A stretch of 64,000 nt of DNA from Smallanthus sonchifolius (taxonomy: Eukaryota > Streptophyta > Magnoliopsida > Asterales > Asteraceae). Location of the stretch: NCBI GenBank assembly GCA_023525975.1, contig CM042020.1, forward strand, positions 15,587,001 through 15,651,000, in the 5' to 3' direction. Both the position numbers and the translations under genes were made by a program. Positions 34,165 to 44,395 of the stretch are shown here, one piece after another. Below the pieces are notes generated by a model that was not told where the DNA came from, did not search any database, and saw only the letters and a program-made list of their open reading frames with translations. How positions within the stretch are numbered: the first letter of the stretch is position 1; every line of letters begins with the position of its first letter.

Positions 34165-35798
34165 TGATGTCGCCCAGACGGTCTATAAAAACTATGAATA
34201 AAAACCTAATCTAGACTCCTAAGTAATAAATGGAATACCTATGAACTAGACCGCACTGACAGGCAAGTGAACCTATCGAGTGTAGCACAGCTTAATGGTA
34301 AACCGGATTATCGAACCCTAGAGACACTGAATAACTAAACTAGACTCTGACTCGAACTATGAATGATTGATTTGGGGGGTTTTCTATACTATTGATTAAC
34401 TACTAGAATCAAGAAAACTCTAATGAACGACTCTAACTATCAAACAAGGACTTCGGGAATATCAAGAATGGGAAGAATACCACCTAGGTCGGAATCCTAC
34501 TTGCAAAGCACAGACTTCTACCGGTTATGGAAACTATGATGGATCTGGGTATCTAAGGATAACAGCTCTAGACTACAGAGTGGATCCCTAATCACTCTAA
34601 GGGTGTCACCAACTAAGAAACTCTAAAGATGCAGTAACTCACCAGATAGTCGGATTACCTTTCAGTCTCTCCAACAATGATAATGTACCCAAAAGACAAA
34701 TCACCTCTCAGTCTCAATGTCCACAATACATCTAAGATGCACGGGGTAATCTCAGATCAACACACTATGACTCGGACTAGAAACAATTACTAGAAACCTA
34801 AGGCAACTTCCTCTCAGACAGTTAACACTCGGAATCCTAATAACAAAGACTAACTGATTATCTCTCATCTTTCTAGTATCGAGATAAGATGAACACTCAT
34901 ATCTAATTAACTCTCAATCACAGCTCCTATGGGATACTACGTCTAGAAAACCATACAAACAATGACAAACACAGTCATATGATCTAGATACGCTATTCAA
35001 ACTGAAAGACATTCACAAATAGCATACGGAACTATAATCAATTGCAACTTAGATCTAAACATGCATATTCACCATAATAATCAAACTAAGATCTTTTACA
35101 AAACCATTAATCCAACATACGAATCCAAAAACCGAATAAAAATCCAAACTTTACTAAGCAATCATCGCAAACCTAGGTAGTATCAAAGATCTAGCCAATA
35201 CACATGTTCAAAACATCTAAACCAGAAGTAAACGAACAAGACATGGTTTCAATCAACAATTCAAAGACAAAAGAGAGAAAATCAAACACCGAATAAGCTA
35301 TTACTAATGAACCGGGATCCGAAAGCTCTAGTCTTGCACTTCAATTGCTTCCCAAGCTCCCAAAATCGCCCTAAACCCTTCTCTGGACGGCTAAAACTCG
35401 AACTCCAAGTATTATGGCATTACAAATCTTGTAATAATCGAATTATAGGGTTTTGCGGGATTTAGACTTCTCGCATATCGCGAAAGATTGTCCTGGGTTC
35501 CTCGCGTACCGCGAGGAACAAATTAGTCGCGACCCTTTCTGAAGTTTCTCGCATACCGCGAGAACATGGTGCTGAGTCGTCGCGTACCGCGAAGACTTGG
35601 ATTTCCAATATTTTTCATTATTTTCTTTGGACTTCTTCTCGTGCTCGATTTCTACATGATTTGACTTTATACTTCTCACGAGCTCCTATAAACCTGACAT
35701 AGACTCAAAACAAACCAAAAACAAGTAAAAACGTACACAAAACTATCTAAAATGCACAATTACAAAGGAATAAAGGATGTGTGCTTTGCACTACATCA
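34165..35798. mobile_element. 1,634-bp TG...CA insertion in gypsy gag, probable solo LTR
   Basis: Begins TGATGTCGCCCAGACGG and ends GCACTACATCA, with ATAGC duplicated on both sides (34160-34164 and 35799-35803). Taking it out joins the gag frame FNPDKAI to QGMKCKTYQKF. The TG..CA ends and 5-bp duplication mark an LTR-type insertion. The part at 35470-35592 holds four near-identical GC-rich palindromes. No coding domains are seen. Confidence 0.78.
35471..35592. repeat. Four GC-rich palindromes (CTCGCGTACCGCGAG type)
   Basis: TCGCATATCGCGA at 35471, CTCGCGTACCGCGAG at 35501, CTCGCATACCGCGAG at 35548 and TCGCGTACCGCGA at 35580. Spacing is 30 to 47 bp. They lie in an otherwise ordinary AT-rich LTR-like insertion and could be protein-binding or structural sites. 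Confidence 0.85.
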
Positions 35799-36917
35799 AT
35801 AGCTTTATCCGGGTTAAATCCTACTTTTCTAGGAAATTTGTTATTTCCCGGTTTAAACTTATAAACAACTTCTTCTGGTTTTCTCTTGTGATCCACTTTT
35901 GGTGGCTCTTGGGCTGCCACCTCATCATACATCACCGCAATCAGCTGAACACCCGAATCTATCGTTTCAGGGGCGGTAGTCTTTACTAAGGTACGAACCT
36001 TAGGTGGTACGCCTTGAACATAACATTTAACTCTTCTTGCCTTGGGAGTAACCAAATGTGGCACCAGTTTGGCCATTTCGTTGAATTTGGTTGTGTACTC
36101 CTGGTGAGTCATAGTCCCGGCTTCAAATCGAAGGAATTCAAATTCAATCTTGTCCACAACATTTTGTGGACAATATCTCTTAATAATCAAAGTCTTGAGA
36201 TCTTCCCAAGTTATCCTATACATAAGCTTCTCCCTTCGTCTGCTTGACTGATTCCCACCGGTCAAGAGCCTCCTCCTCAAATGAATGTGCAACAAACTTT
36301 ACAGCTTGATCTGATCTACATTCACACATCTTTATTACTGCTTCCATAGATGTAATCCACTGCATTGCTGCAATGGCATTCTTCTTTCCATTGAAGGGTT
36401 TCAGGTGACCGTCGCTGAAGTTCTTGTAATTGCATCCATCAGTATTGCCTCCTGTGCTATTCGTGGTCATCCCAACCGTTTCATGAGTTTGAGTCGTTCC
36501 GATATTATTTCCTACAAGAGTAGTATGTAGGGGATCTTCCGTTTGAGGAATTGCACCACTTGTTCCTTTGTTCCGGTTTCCCAGACCATTGGGATCCATT
36601 ATCCTTCTGAGAGCATAATCAAGGATTCTAGGTAAAGTCGTCTGGAGTACTCTGGTGACCTCAGATGCCACCGCTCCTTGGAATTGAGCCTCTGTCATGA
36701 CTACTTCTTTCATATGCTGTTCGGGTCCAGTAGTCATATTTACGTTCTTATTTGGTTCAGTATTCATGTTCGTCGTGTCACGGGTGTGGAACCTAATGTT
36801 GGGTTTCCTACCCCTACCTCTGCTTTGTCCTCTAACTCTTCCCGCCATTAGTACCAACACATAGATGTATAGCATCAGAATTCGTATAACCGGACATAAT
36901 CCAGAAATTAACAACAT
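35799..36917 (-). pseudogene. gypsy gag
   Basis: Two open pieces (36917-36216 and 36295-35799) overlap in different frames, so at least one frameshift is present. The first has the FSDGHLKPFNGKKNAIAAMQ and WITSMEAVIKMCECRSDQAV blocks; the second has ITWEDLKTLIIKRYCPQNVV, FEAGTMTHQEYTTKFNEMAK and LVPHLVTPKARRVKCYVQG. These are capsid-type (retrotrans_gag) motifs. The C-terminal zinc knuckle is separated by the 1.6-kb insertion. Confidence 0.85.
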
Positions 36918-37078
36918 TTGGCCAAAAATGCCTTTAATTATCTGATTTCTAAGTATTTATTGTTATATGTCATACTGAATGTATACACCTAACTTATCCT
37001 GAGGCATTTCAGACTATTCTCAGGGTCCTAGTTTAAGTCTAGATACCATTCCTGTAGTATCTAAATCCCTTAAACTAA

Positions 37079-37091
37079 GGATCTGATACCA
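37079..37091 (-). promoter_or_regulatory. Primer binding site of the - strand gypsy element
   Basis: On the - strand the bases read TGGTATCAGATCC, close to the TGGTATCAGAGC complement of the initiator methionine tRNA 3' end. It lies three bases inside the LTR boundary at 37095, which fixes the orientation and the LTR end. Confidence 0.85.
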
Positions 37092-37094
37092 ACT

Positions 37095-38381
37095 TGTCAC
37101 ACCCCAGTCCCAGGTACTGGTAAGAGTTGACGCATGGTACAAAACACACAACGGAAACTAAAAACCTCAATTTTTATTACATCATTGAAAATATTGTTTA
37201 TATCATGTTATCAAAAGTTACATCATTTCATCATTGTTCCTAACAAGGAACATATCATCTCGGGACTTATAGTTTCAGGCTTGCCCATCATCTGTTTCAT
37301 TCATCAGTTCGTTCTAGTCCTGGAATGCCTCATCTATTGACTACCTGTGATGCGCTCAAAAACATTTGATAAAAAATGGGTCAACATAAAGCTGGTGAAT
37401 TCATAAACCAAATTAGTTTATCAAAATGACTCGCCAAAGTATCTTCAACACAGTCATGGGGTTCCACCCCCTCTCAAAGAAAACTATGAGTAATCATTCA
37501 GTATATATATAACCAAAGATCGTTCCACGGGTCCTATCCAACATGCTGTTCCACGGGTCATGTGAAACACAATAAACGCTTAGAATGCATTATATATAAA
37601 CAATCGGTGCAATCGTTTCAAGATACTCAAAATATTTTCATAAATTAACTGTGCTTAAAAATTGAGTATAACAGAGTTATGGTTATTTTAAATGTATCAC
37701 ATTTTAAGAACTCACCTCAACAGTATTTCTGCTTATCGTATCTGAAATATGGCAAACACCTTGGACAAAGCCCTTGTTTTATAATAACATCACTTAATTA
37801 CATAAACCTAGCTTAATGGTATTTAACCAAAGCTTAAGAGTAGGTCGGAACCTTATCTCAGCACTATCTACGACAATTTGGGGTCGAGTTGTTGGAAACC
37901 GAACTTTCGTACGTAAACCAGACTTCAAAAATGGACCTCTAGGAGTTGTGTGTGTGTTTTCAAAGTGTGTTTGGGTGTGAAACTGATGATCAAGGTGTAA
38001 GCTTGACCTTTCTATTTGTAGGCCAAAAGTGCACCCGTAGCAGACTGCTACACAAGGTGGTGGCGGTCCGCCACCGCCTACAGCCGCATTTTTGCCTTTG
38101 GGACCAAGTAACGGACTGTTAAGGCAAGGGTAGCGGTCCGCTAAACGGTTACACCCGCCAAACATCACCCGCTAGTCATTAGACACGTGGCGTGTCATTA
38201 TTGCTGCTTTCTTGACCACGTATCAGACCACCAAGCCTCTGGGTAGCGGTCCGCTACCCCCTTAATTTTTAGAATTTTCATTTTTAATCCCTGAACTTTG
38301 AATATTTCCATATTGGCCCTTAAATTTTGAATTTTGGCAAGTTTAGTCCTTTATTTCCTAGGGAATTTTCATGGTGTTACA
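37095..38381 (-). repeat. 5' LTR of the - strand gypsy element
   Basis: On the + strand it begins TGTCACACCCCAG and ends ATGGTGTTACA; on the element strand it therefore runs TGTAACACC to GGGGTGTGACA. The inner end is fixed by the primer binding site. The partner 3' LTR is not in the window. Three palindromic GTAGCGGTCCGCTAC-type words lie at about 38060, 38130 and 38243. Confidence 0.8.
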
Positions 38382-38560
38382 CTATTAAAATACAACATTT
38401 TTATAAGAATTGATATGTGTAAATTTACATGTACTCTTATATTATAAACATTTTTACATGTGTAAGCTTTTACCATTTACGCATGTGTAAATGTTTAGAA
38501 TATACGAGTAAATGTAAATTTGCACATATCAATCTATATAAAAATGTTGTATTTTAATAG
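38382..38560. repeat. Long hairpin repeat (about 85-bp arms)
   Basis: CTATTAAAATACAACATTTT at the left and AAAATGTTGTATTTTAATAG at the right are exact inverses. The arms stay complementary inward through ATTGATATGTGTAAATTTAC and GTAAATTTGCACATATCAA. The left edge coincides exactly with the gypsy LTR end, so the LTR landed at its margin or removed what lay beyond. Confidence 0.85.
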
Positions 38561-39016
38561 TAATGCTAGTATTTTAGATAAATAAATAATTTCTTATTAT
38601 TTTTCGTGAGTTCTCTAAATATTTAAAGTTCTCATTTGAACCTAACCATATATATATATAATAACAATTTTTACTCTAATTTTCTTTTAAAATGTACACC
38701 AATTTTCAATCTCATTTACAAAGGAAACACACACTATTTTCCTTTTTATTGTGCCTTAGAAATATTTTTTCTCATTGCATCTTTAAATAAACATTACTAG
38801 GGGTGTTAATTCAAAACATTACTAGAGGTGTAAATTCATGACACAAACACGAATACGAAAATAATCATGTTTTGAGGTGATCAACTAACATGCTTAATAA
38901 ATATGTTGTGTTTAGATTGATTTTCTTTAACCTGTTCAATAAATGGGTCGTGTTTGAGTTGCATCAAAGTTAAACAAGTCAACTTATCAACCTGTCTAAA
39001 GTTATAATTAAAAAAA
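38561..39016. other. AT-rich stretch with MITE remnants
   Basis: Contains a (TA)n tract (38650-38660) and two CTAGAGGTGT / CTAGGGGTGT-like words near 38800-38830, followed by ATTCATGACACAAACACGAA and CCTGTTCAATAAATGGGTCG phrases typical of hAT-type MITEs. Similar phrases resume after 39990, so an older MITE may be split by the MULE-like element. No gene was seen. Confidence 0.4.
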
Positions 39017-39971
39017 AGGCAAATTGGATTTTAATAATCCAAAGCATGACTTATTGACCGAAAATAATCTATCTAACAATTTGGCTGGTGATAGGCCTAA
39101 CTTTCACTTTTGTTGTCAAGGGCAGTCCTAGTAGCAGCATCATCATAGATTTACTCTTGATTTTTTACTCGATTTCTCTTGTTTGTTTCCCCATTTCGTT
39201 TAAAATAATAAAAACAAGTGTAAATCTATGATAATTATGCTACTGGTAGGGGTGTTCATTGGTTCGGGTTACGGTTTTTTTCGTTTATTCGATTCGGGTT
39301 TTTTAGGTTGATTTTTTTTTTGTTGGAACCACAATCCGAACCGAACCTAATTCGTGGAAATCTAATCCGAACCTAAAACCACTTTATAATTCGGTTTGAA
39401 CCTAACAAACCGAATTAGCTAAAAAAGTCATTTTTTCTTTTATTTTGAGTAGCCACAACAAGTTCGGTTTAAACAACACAACATTTTAGAAAAGTCTAAA
39501 CAAAAACATCCAAGGTAAAATTAATGACTTATAATCCATATATGGGTGGTTATTGATATAAATGAATTGGGCTATCTATAAAATATGGATTAAAATAGTG
39601 GTATAACTCAATTTGGTTTTTTCGGTTCAAACCGAATTCAAAATCTTGAAACCTAAACCAAAGCAAAAACCAAATTACATATTCGGTTTGAACCAAACCG
39701 AAAACCAAATATGTAATTCGGTTTGGTTTTAAACAGTTTCGGTTTGAACCAAACCGAAAACCAAATATGTAATTCGGTTTGGTTTTAAATAGTTTCGATT
39801 TCGATTCGGTTATTGGTTTAATCGGTTTGAAACCAAATATTGAACACCCCTGGCCACTGGGACTTCATTTAGCAACAAAAGTAAAAAATATTACTGTTAC
39901 CAGCCAAATTGTTAGTATGAATTATTATCGATCAGTGAATCATAGTTTGAATTTTTAAAATCCAGTTTGCC
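39017..39971. mobile_element. MULE-like MITE with about 100-bp inverted ends, containing a hAT-like MITE
   Basis: The left end GGCAAATTGGATTTTAATAA and the right end, inverted, GGCAAACTGGATTTTAAAAA match. Inside both arms are ACAATTTGGCTGGT and CTTTTGTTG. The flanks TTAAAAAAA and TTAAAAGAT agree at 7 of 9 positions, as expected for a Mutator-like 9-bp duplication. No transposase is encoded. Confidence 0.72.
39247..39852. mobile_element. 606-bp hAT-like MITE nested in the MULE-like MITE
   Basis: The ends are TAGGGGTGTTCATTGGTTCGG and, inverted, TATTGAACACCCCTG. The target duplication is GCTACTGG (39239-39246) and GCCACTGG (39853-39860), 7 of 8 matching. The interior repeats CGGTTTGGTTTTAAA and AACCAAACCGAAAACCAAAT words in both orientations. 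Confidence 0.82.
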
Positions 39972-40381
39972 TTAAAAGATTATAAAATATATAATTTATA
40001 ACTTTAACCTGTCAACCCATTTATGATTTATTTACAACCTTATTATAATTCGTTTACAAACACATTTTCAACCTATTTACATCTTGATAATAATCCATTC
40101 ATGACTCCCAACCAAATTAGTCATGTTTGGATTCATCGATTCAACACGAGTATATCACCTAAAGGTGCACAAAAAAATCGGGTTGAGAACCGAACCCGAC
40201 CCTTAACCTATTTTGAAACTGGGTTGTAAAAACCGGTTTGGACCTGAACCGAATCGTAAGGTTGAAATCAGCTTGTAACCCCCTTCATTGAAACCGTCAA
40301 AAGCGAACCGAACAGAACCGGATACAACCCGGTTTCAACCTGAACCGGCTCTCCCTATATCACCTTTTATGCAATTATTTT
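39972..40381. other. Region upstream of the enolase gene with MITE-like words
   Basis: 39990-40165 reads like the far half of the MITE begun before 39017. 40165-40350 (AGGTGCACAAAAAAATCGGG, GAACCGAACCCG, CCGGTTTGGACCTGAACCG) resembles the 361-bp hAT-like MITE at 15000. The enolase promoter therefore sits directly downstream of transposon-derived sequence. Confidence 0.45.
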
Positions 40382-40389
40382 CCACGTGG
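40382..40389 (+). promoter_or_regulatory. Perfect G-box upstream of the enolase gene
   Basis: CCACGTGG, inside TTCCACGTGGCACG, is a complete palindromic G-box (CACGTG core), the target of plant bZIP and bHLH factors such as HY5 and PIFs. It lies about 215 bases before the chosen ATG, in a plausible promoter position. Function is inferred from motif alone. Confidence 0.55.
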
Positions 40390-40603
40390 CACGAAGAGTG
40401 TTTTAAAATTACAACTCAGCTAGCCTTTGGCTTTTCAGAACCTAACATCGACATCGTCGCCTCCACCTACCACCAAAAGCCGTTATAAACCCCATGCTGC
40501 AATCGCCGCCACCCACGGCGGACCTCCCCATTCTTCCTCCATTCATATACACCATTCTTCATTACACAGCTTCTTCAATCCTCTCACCGTCACTACACTT
40601 GCA

Positions 40604-43600
40604 ATGGCCTTCGCACCTCCCGCCACCTCACTCTCAAAACCTTTCCTCACTTCCAAACCCTCACTATCATCATCATATTCGTCAACAACTTCGTTCGTTA
40701 ACCTCCCGACGACCTCCCGTACATATCGGACGCCGTTCGTCGTTCGGAACTCAATCGCCGTTGCTCAGTCCCCGTCCATTTCGTCGACGAAATCATCGAC
40801 GGTGAAATCGGTGAAGGCGAGGCAGATCATTGACAGCAGGGGGAATCCGACGGTGGAAGTTGATCTCGTTACTGATGATCTGTACCGATCTGCTGTTCCG
40901 AGTGGAGCGTCCACCGGTATCTACGAGGCGTTGGAACTCAGAGACGGTGATAAGAACGTCTATGGCGGGAAAGGTGTTCTTAATGCTGTGAAGAATATCA
41001 ATGAGGTCTTGGGACCAAAGCTCATCGGTGTTGATGTCAGGTGAGTTGAGAGTTTGATTTGATCATATACATCGTACATGTAGATCTTAAACATGATTAT
41101 CTTCTCTAATTTGTGAATTATGTGATCAATTAGATTGCTAATTTGTTTGTTTTGCCCTAATTTTGCTTCCTTTATGCTTTAATTTGTTTGTTTTTCTCAT
41201 ATGGTCATCTTATTAAATTTGTGAATTCTGTGTTCAATTAGAATGTTAGTTTGATTGTTTTGCCCTAATTATGTGTCCGTGTTATGTTAACACCGACCGT
41301 TTGTAACGATTGGAAGAGAATGTAATAGAATGCTGATGTAATTCTTTTATTACATTAAGGAATCAAGCTGAATTTGATGGCATCATGCTGGAGATTGATG
41401 GAACTCCAAATAAGTCTAAACTTGGGGCTAATGCAATACTTGGAGTATCCCTCAGTGTGTGCAGAGCTGGTGCAGGAGCGAAAAGCATACCATTGTACAA
41501 GCACATTCAAGAGATATCAGGAACGAAAGAGCTTGTTATGCCAGTTCCAGCTTTCAATGTGATTAATGGAGGTAGTCATGCTGGTAATAATCTAGCCATG
41601 CAAGAATTCATGATACTGCCGGTAGGTGCAACTTCATTTGCTGAGGCTCTGCGTATGGGTAGCGAAGGTTGGCATATTCTCTAAATCTTTCAGGATTAGT
41701 TGTCATTTCAGTTCATAACTTCATGCATAATGGTAGAGGTTGCAGCTTTAAACCGTTTACTTATGAATGGGCCACTTTGGGTTATGTTTTAGCTCTAACG
41801 GGTCAAACGGTGAAACAAATAAGAAGTTAGGAAGAAAATTGGTCAAGCAAGTAAGAAGTCACCCAAAGTGTATTTTAAATGCGTAGAACTACCTACTCAT
41901 TTTATTCAAACAATCAGATTGTTATTGGAATAATATGATTTTTGTAATCATATGTTGCATTAGTTATTTATAGAAAAATTAGTTTTTTGGACAAAAAGTG
42001 TTTGGGCACCTGGCTCGAACGTACCAAAAATCATCTTTCCTAGAGGCTAGAGGAAACCCGTTTTGAATTGTTACCCAACCAAAACAGCCTGTTTTGTCAT
42101 ATCAATTAAGTTGACGCTAATGTAAAGGTCTTGCATTCTTGATTTGCTTGTGTGGTCAAACATTTGCATACTTGGGTCAAATCGCTATCTTTAGTTTATG
42201 GACAGAAGACTTTTGTTCTTGTCATCATCTTAAACTCTCTTTTTGCATATAATGTGGGAATCTGAGTAATGAATGCACAATTTTTACGGTTGGAAACAGA
42301 AATGCTAAGATGTCATAGAATGACAAATGTTATTCATCATTAATGGTGCTGGATTTCTGACCTATAATTACAGTTTATCACACACTGAAGGGAATCATTA
42401 AAGCAAAATATGGACAAGATGCATGCAATGTTGGAGATGAAGGTGGGTTTGCTCCCAATGTCCAGGATAATAGGGAAGGGCTCGTGTTGCTCATCGATGC
42501 GATTGAAAAGGCTGGTTACACCGGCAAGGTAAATGACATATAACATTTTCATATATTCCATTTACTTATTGATTAGAGAAAGATATTTTGCAGATTAAAA
42601 TAGGAATGGACGTTGCTGCTTCTGAGTTCTTAACAAAGGATGGTAAATACGATCTTAATTTCAAGAAACAACCAAATGATGGAGCTCACGTTCTCTCAGC
42701 TTCAAGTCTTGGTGATTTATATAGAGAATTTGTGAGGGATTTCCCAATTGTATCAATTGAAGACCCCTTTGACCAAGATGACTGGACCTCGTGGACTTCA
42801 CTACAATCTTCGGTTGACATCCAACTTGTTGGGGATGACTTGTTGGTCACAAATCCAAAGAGAATTGCAGAAGGTATTCAGAAAAAGGCCTGCAATGCTC
42901 TGCTATTAAAGGTAAGTACAAGAATTACATATTTTGTCACAAATATTTTGTGCTTATATAGTTCTGATTTTGACTGCTTCTAACAATATTTGATATGCTA
43001 TACCCTTCAACAGCCATTAATATCCTGCATGAAGTCAATTTGTTTTGGTTAATGATCCCTCATATTTAAATTATTTCAGGTTAACCAGATAGGTACAGTA
43101 ACTGAATCTATCCAAGCAGCTCTTGACTCAAAAGCTGCAGGATGGGGTGTGATGGTTAGCCACCGTAGTGGTGAAACAGAGGATAACTTCATTGCAGATC
43201 TTTCAGTTGGCTTGGCTAGTGGACAGGTGTCATTTAATTTCATCTTTTAATCATTACTTTTTTTTTTCAATATTATTTATATTGTTTTAATTTTTTGTTT
43301 CAATTGTTAGATTAAGACTGGCGCTCCTTGCCGAAGTGAGCGATTGGCCAAGTATAACCAGGTATTGTTTTTTATATTATAATATATGGTCCTAACTAGA
43401 GGTTGCAGTTTCGACCCGTTTGCTAATCAATGGGAGATTTGGGTTGTGTTTTATCTCAAACGGGTCAAATCTGTTGAATTTTAGCTAAAAGGGGAATGGG
43501 TTGAAAGTAGTCTAGGGTTTTAATGTATACCTCCTAAATCATTTTGTTCAAAAATATAAATTGCAATAATATTATTTTTGTAATTATAACTAATGCACTA

Positions 43601-44028
43601 AATATTTATAAAATATGGACAAAAGAGTAACCTACGGACCCATTTCGACTGTTGCCACCTATGGTCATATAACTTTTACAAATTTCAAAAGTTATTGAAA
43701 CATATGATTATGAAGGAGCTTAATAACAAGCATATGAAACACTGATACGACTAAAAATTTAGTTAGTGTCGTTTTATTTAGTTTTATCTTGATTAGGGAT
43801 ATTATTAGGTTAACACTAGGTAAATATTTTTAACTATGAATAATCTCATTATGCCTGATTTGATAAAAGTAGTTGTGATATCATTGGATAGTTGGTTAAC
43901 CTCTCAAATTTCCGAACAACCTCTCGGATGTCGATTAATCTATATTATTCGTTTTTGTGCAGCTTCTGCGTATTGAAGAGGAACTTGGAAATGTCCGCTA
44001 TGCAGGTGAAGCGTTCAGATCACCATAA
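40604..44028 (+). CDS. ENO1: Plastid-type enolase (phosphopyruvate hydratase), 493 aa
   Basis: Converts 2-phosphoglycerate to phosphoenolpyruvate in plastid glycolysis, feeding fatty-acid and shikimate synthesis. Exons: 40604-41040, 41360-41667, 42374-42528, 42594-42911, 43080-43226, 43311-43361, 43963-44028; 1,482 nt, TAA at 44026-44028. An in-frame ATG at 40427 exists, but the one at 40604 opens a Ser/Thr-rich transit peptide (about residues 1-65) and was preferred. The enolase core starts at VKARQIIDSRGNPTVEVDL. The key residues are all present: loop SGASTG (100-105), substrate His219 in GGSHAGN, Glu271 in GDEGGF, metal ligands Asp306, Glu356 and Asp381, catalytic Lys406 in LLLKVNQIGTVTES, His434 in SHRSGETED and Lys457 in IKTGAP. 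The C-terminus AGEAFRSP and overall wording match Arabidopsis plastid ENO1 rather than cytosolic ENO2. Introns 2 and 6 carry MITE-like inserts. Confidence 0.96.
41728..42120. mobile_element. MITE-like insert in enolase intron 2
   Basis: Starts near GGTAGAGGTTGCAGCTTTAAA and contains GGGTTATGTTTTAGCTC and AACGGGTCAAACGG. The same phrases recur in enolase intron 6 (43398-43665), so these two are copies of one family. Ends are approximate. Confidence 0.5.
43398..43665. mobile_element. MITE-like insert in enolase intron 6
   Basis: Starts CTAGAGGTTGCAGTTTCGAC and ends TTCGACTGTTGCCACCTA, giving complementary TAGAGGTxGCA/TGCCACCTA termini. The interior has GGGTTGTGTTTTATCTC and AACGGGTCAAAT, matching intron 2. 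Non-coding. Confidence 0.6.
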
Positions 44029-44395
44029 GAGTTGAACATTGATCTGAAATAAAATGTGGAGCAAGATACCATTTCTGAAATAACAAAATGCTTAAGGGAG
44101 TGGACAACAGAAATTATTGCATGTTTTGTGCTTTCTTGTACCTTGAAACCTTTGTATTTGTACTTTGTGAGTTTTGTTTTTGGCCCTTTTGTTAGAGATG
44201 AAAAACCATGGATCCTTTTCTTATAGATATCTGATGCAATAAGTTCTTTGGGGATAAAAGTTGAAAAAGGTTAGTTAGGATCGGTTGTATCAAGTGTGGT
44301 TTTAAGTATATATTCGAAAATAATGGTTCACTACACCAAATTTAGTTGATATATAACCCATTGTTGAGAAGAGGGTTGCGGAAAGATGAACTTAA
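44029..44395. other. 3' UTR and downstream of the enolase gene
   Basis: An AATAAA occurs soon after the stop (44049-44054). U-rich TTTGTATTTGTACTTTGTGAG around 44150-44170 looks like a plant far-upstream element for polyadenylation. The cleavage site cannot be placed. Nothing else was recognised. Confidence 0.4.

Larger units (their letters stand above)
32008..38381 (-). mobile_element. Defective Ty3/gypsy LTR retrotransposon, 3' end missing
   Basis: The order on the - strand is LTR (38381-37095), primer binding site, gag, zinc knuckle plus protease, RT start, integrase, then loss of the element at the hAT junction. Order PR-RT-INT is that of Ty3/gypsy. The gag and integrase wording (KPFNGKKNAIAAMQWITSME, YHSQTNGQSERTIQTLEDML, EALYGRKCRIPVYW) suits the chromovirus branch (Tekay/Del-like), though no chromodomain survives. 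Most of RT and RNase H is deleted, and a 1.6-kb LTR-like insertion splits gag. Confidence 0.85.

Noticed and set aside
40427..40603. Upstream in-frame ATG of the enolase ORF
   Set aside because: The extra 59 residues would precede a normal transit peptide and include promoter-like sequence shortly after the G-box. The ATG at 40604 gives a typical plastid protein.
40494..40805. Alternative-frame ORF overlapping the first enolase exon
   Set aside because: It overlaps the transit-peptide coding region in another frame and shows no domain; the enolase frame continues across seven exons with all catalytic residues.
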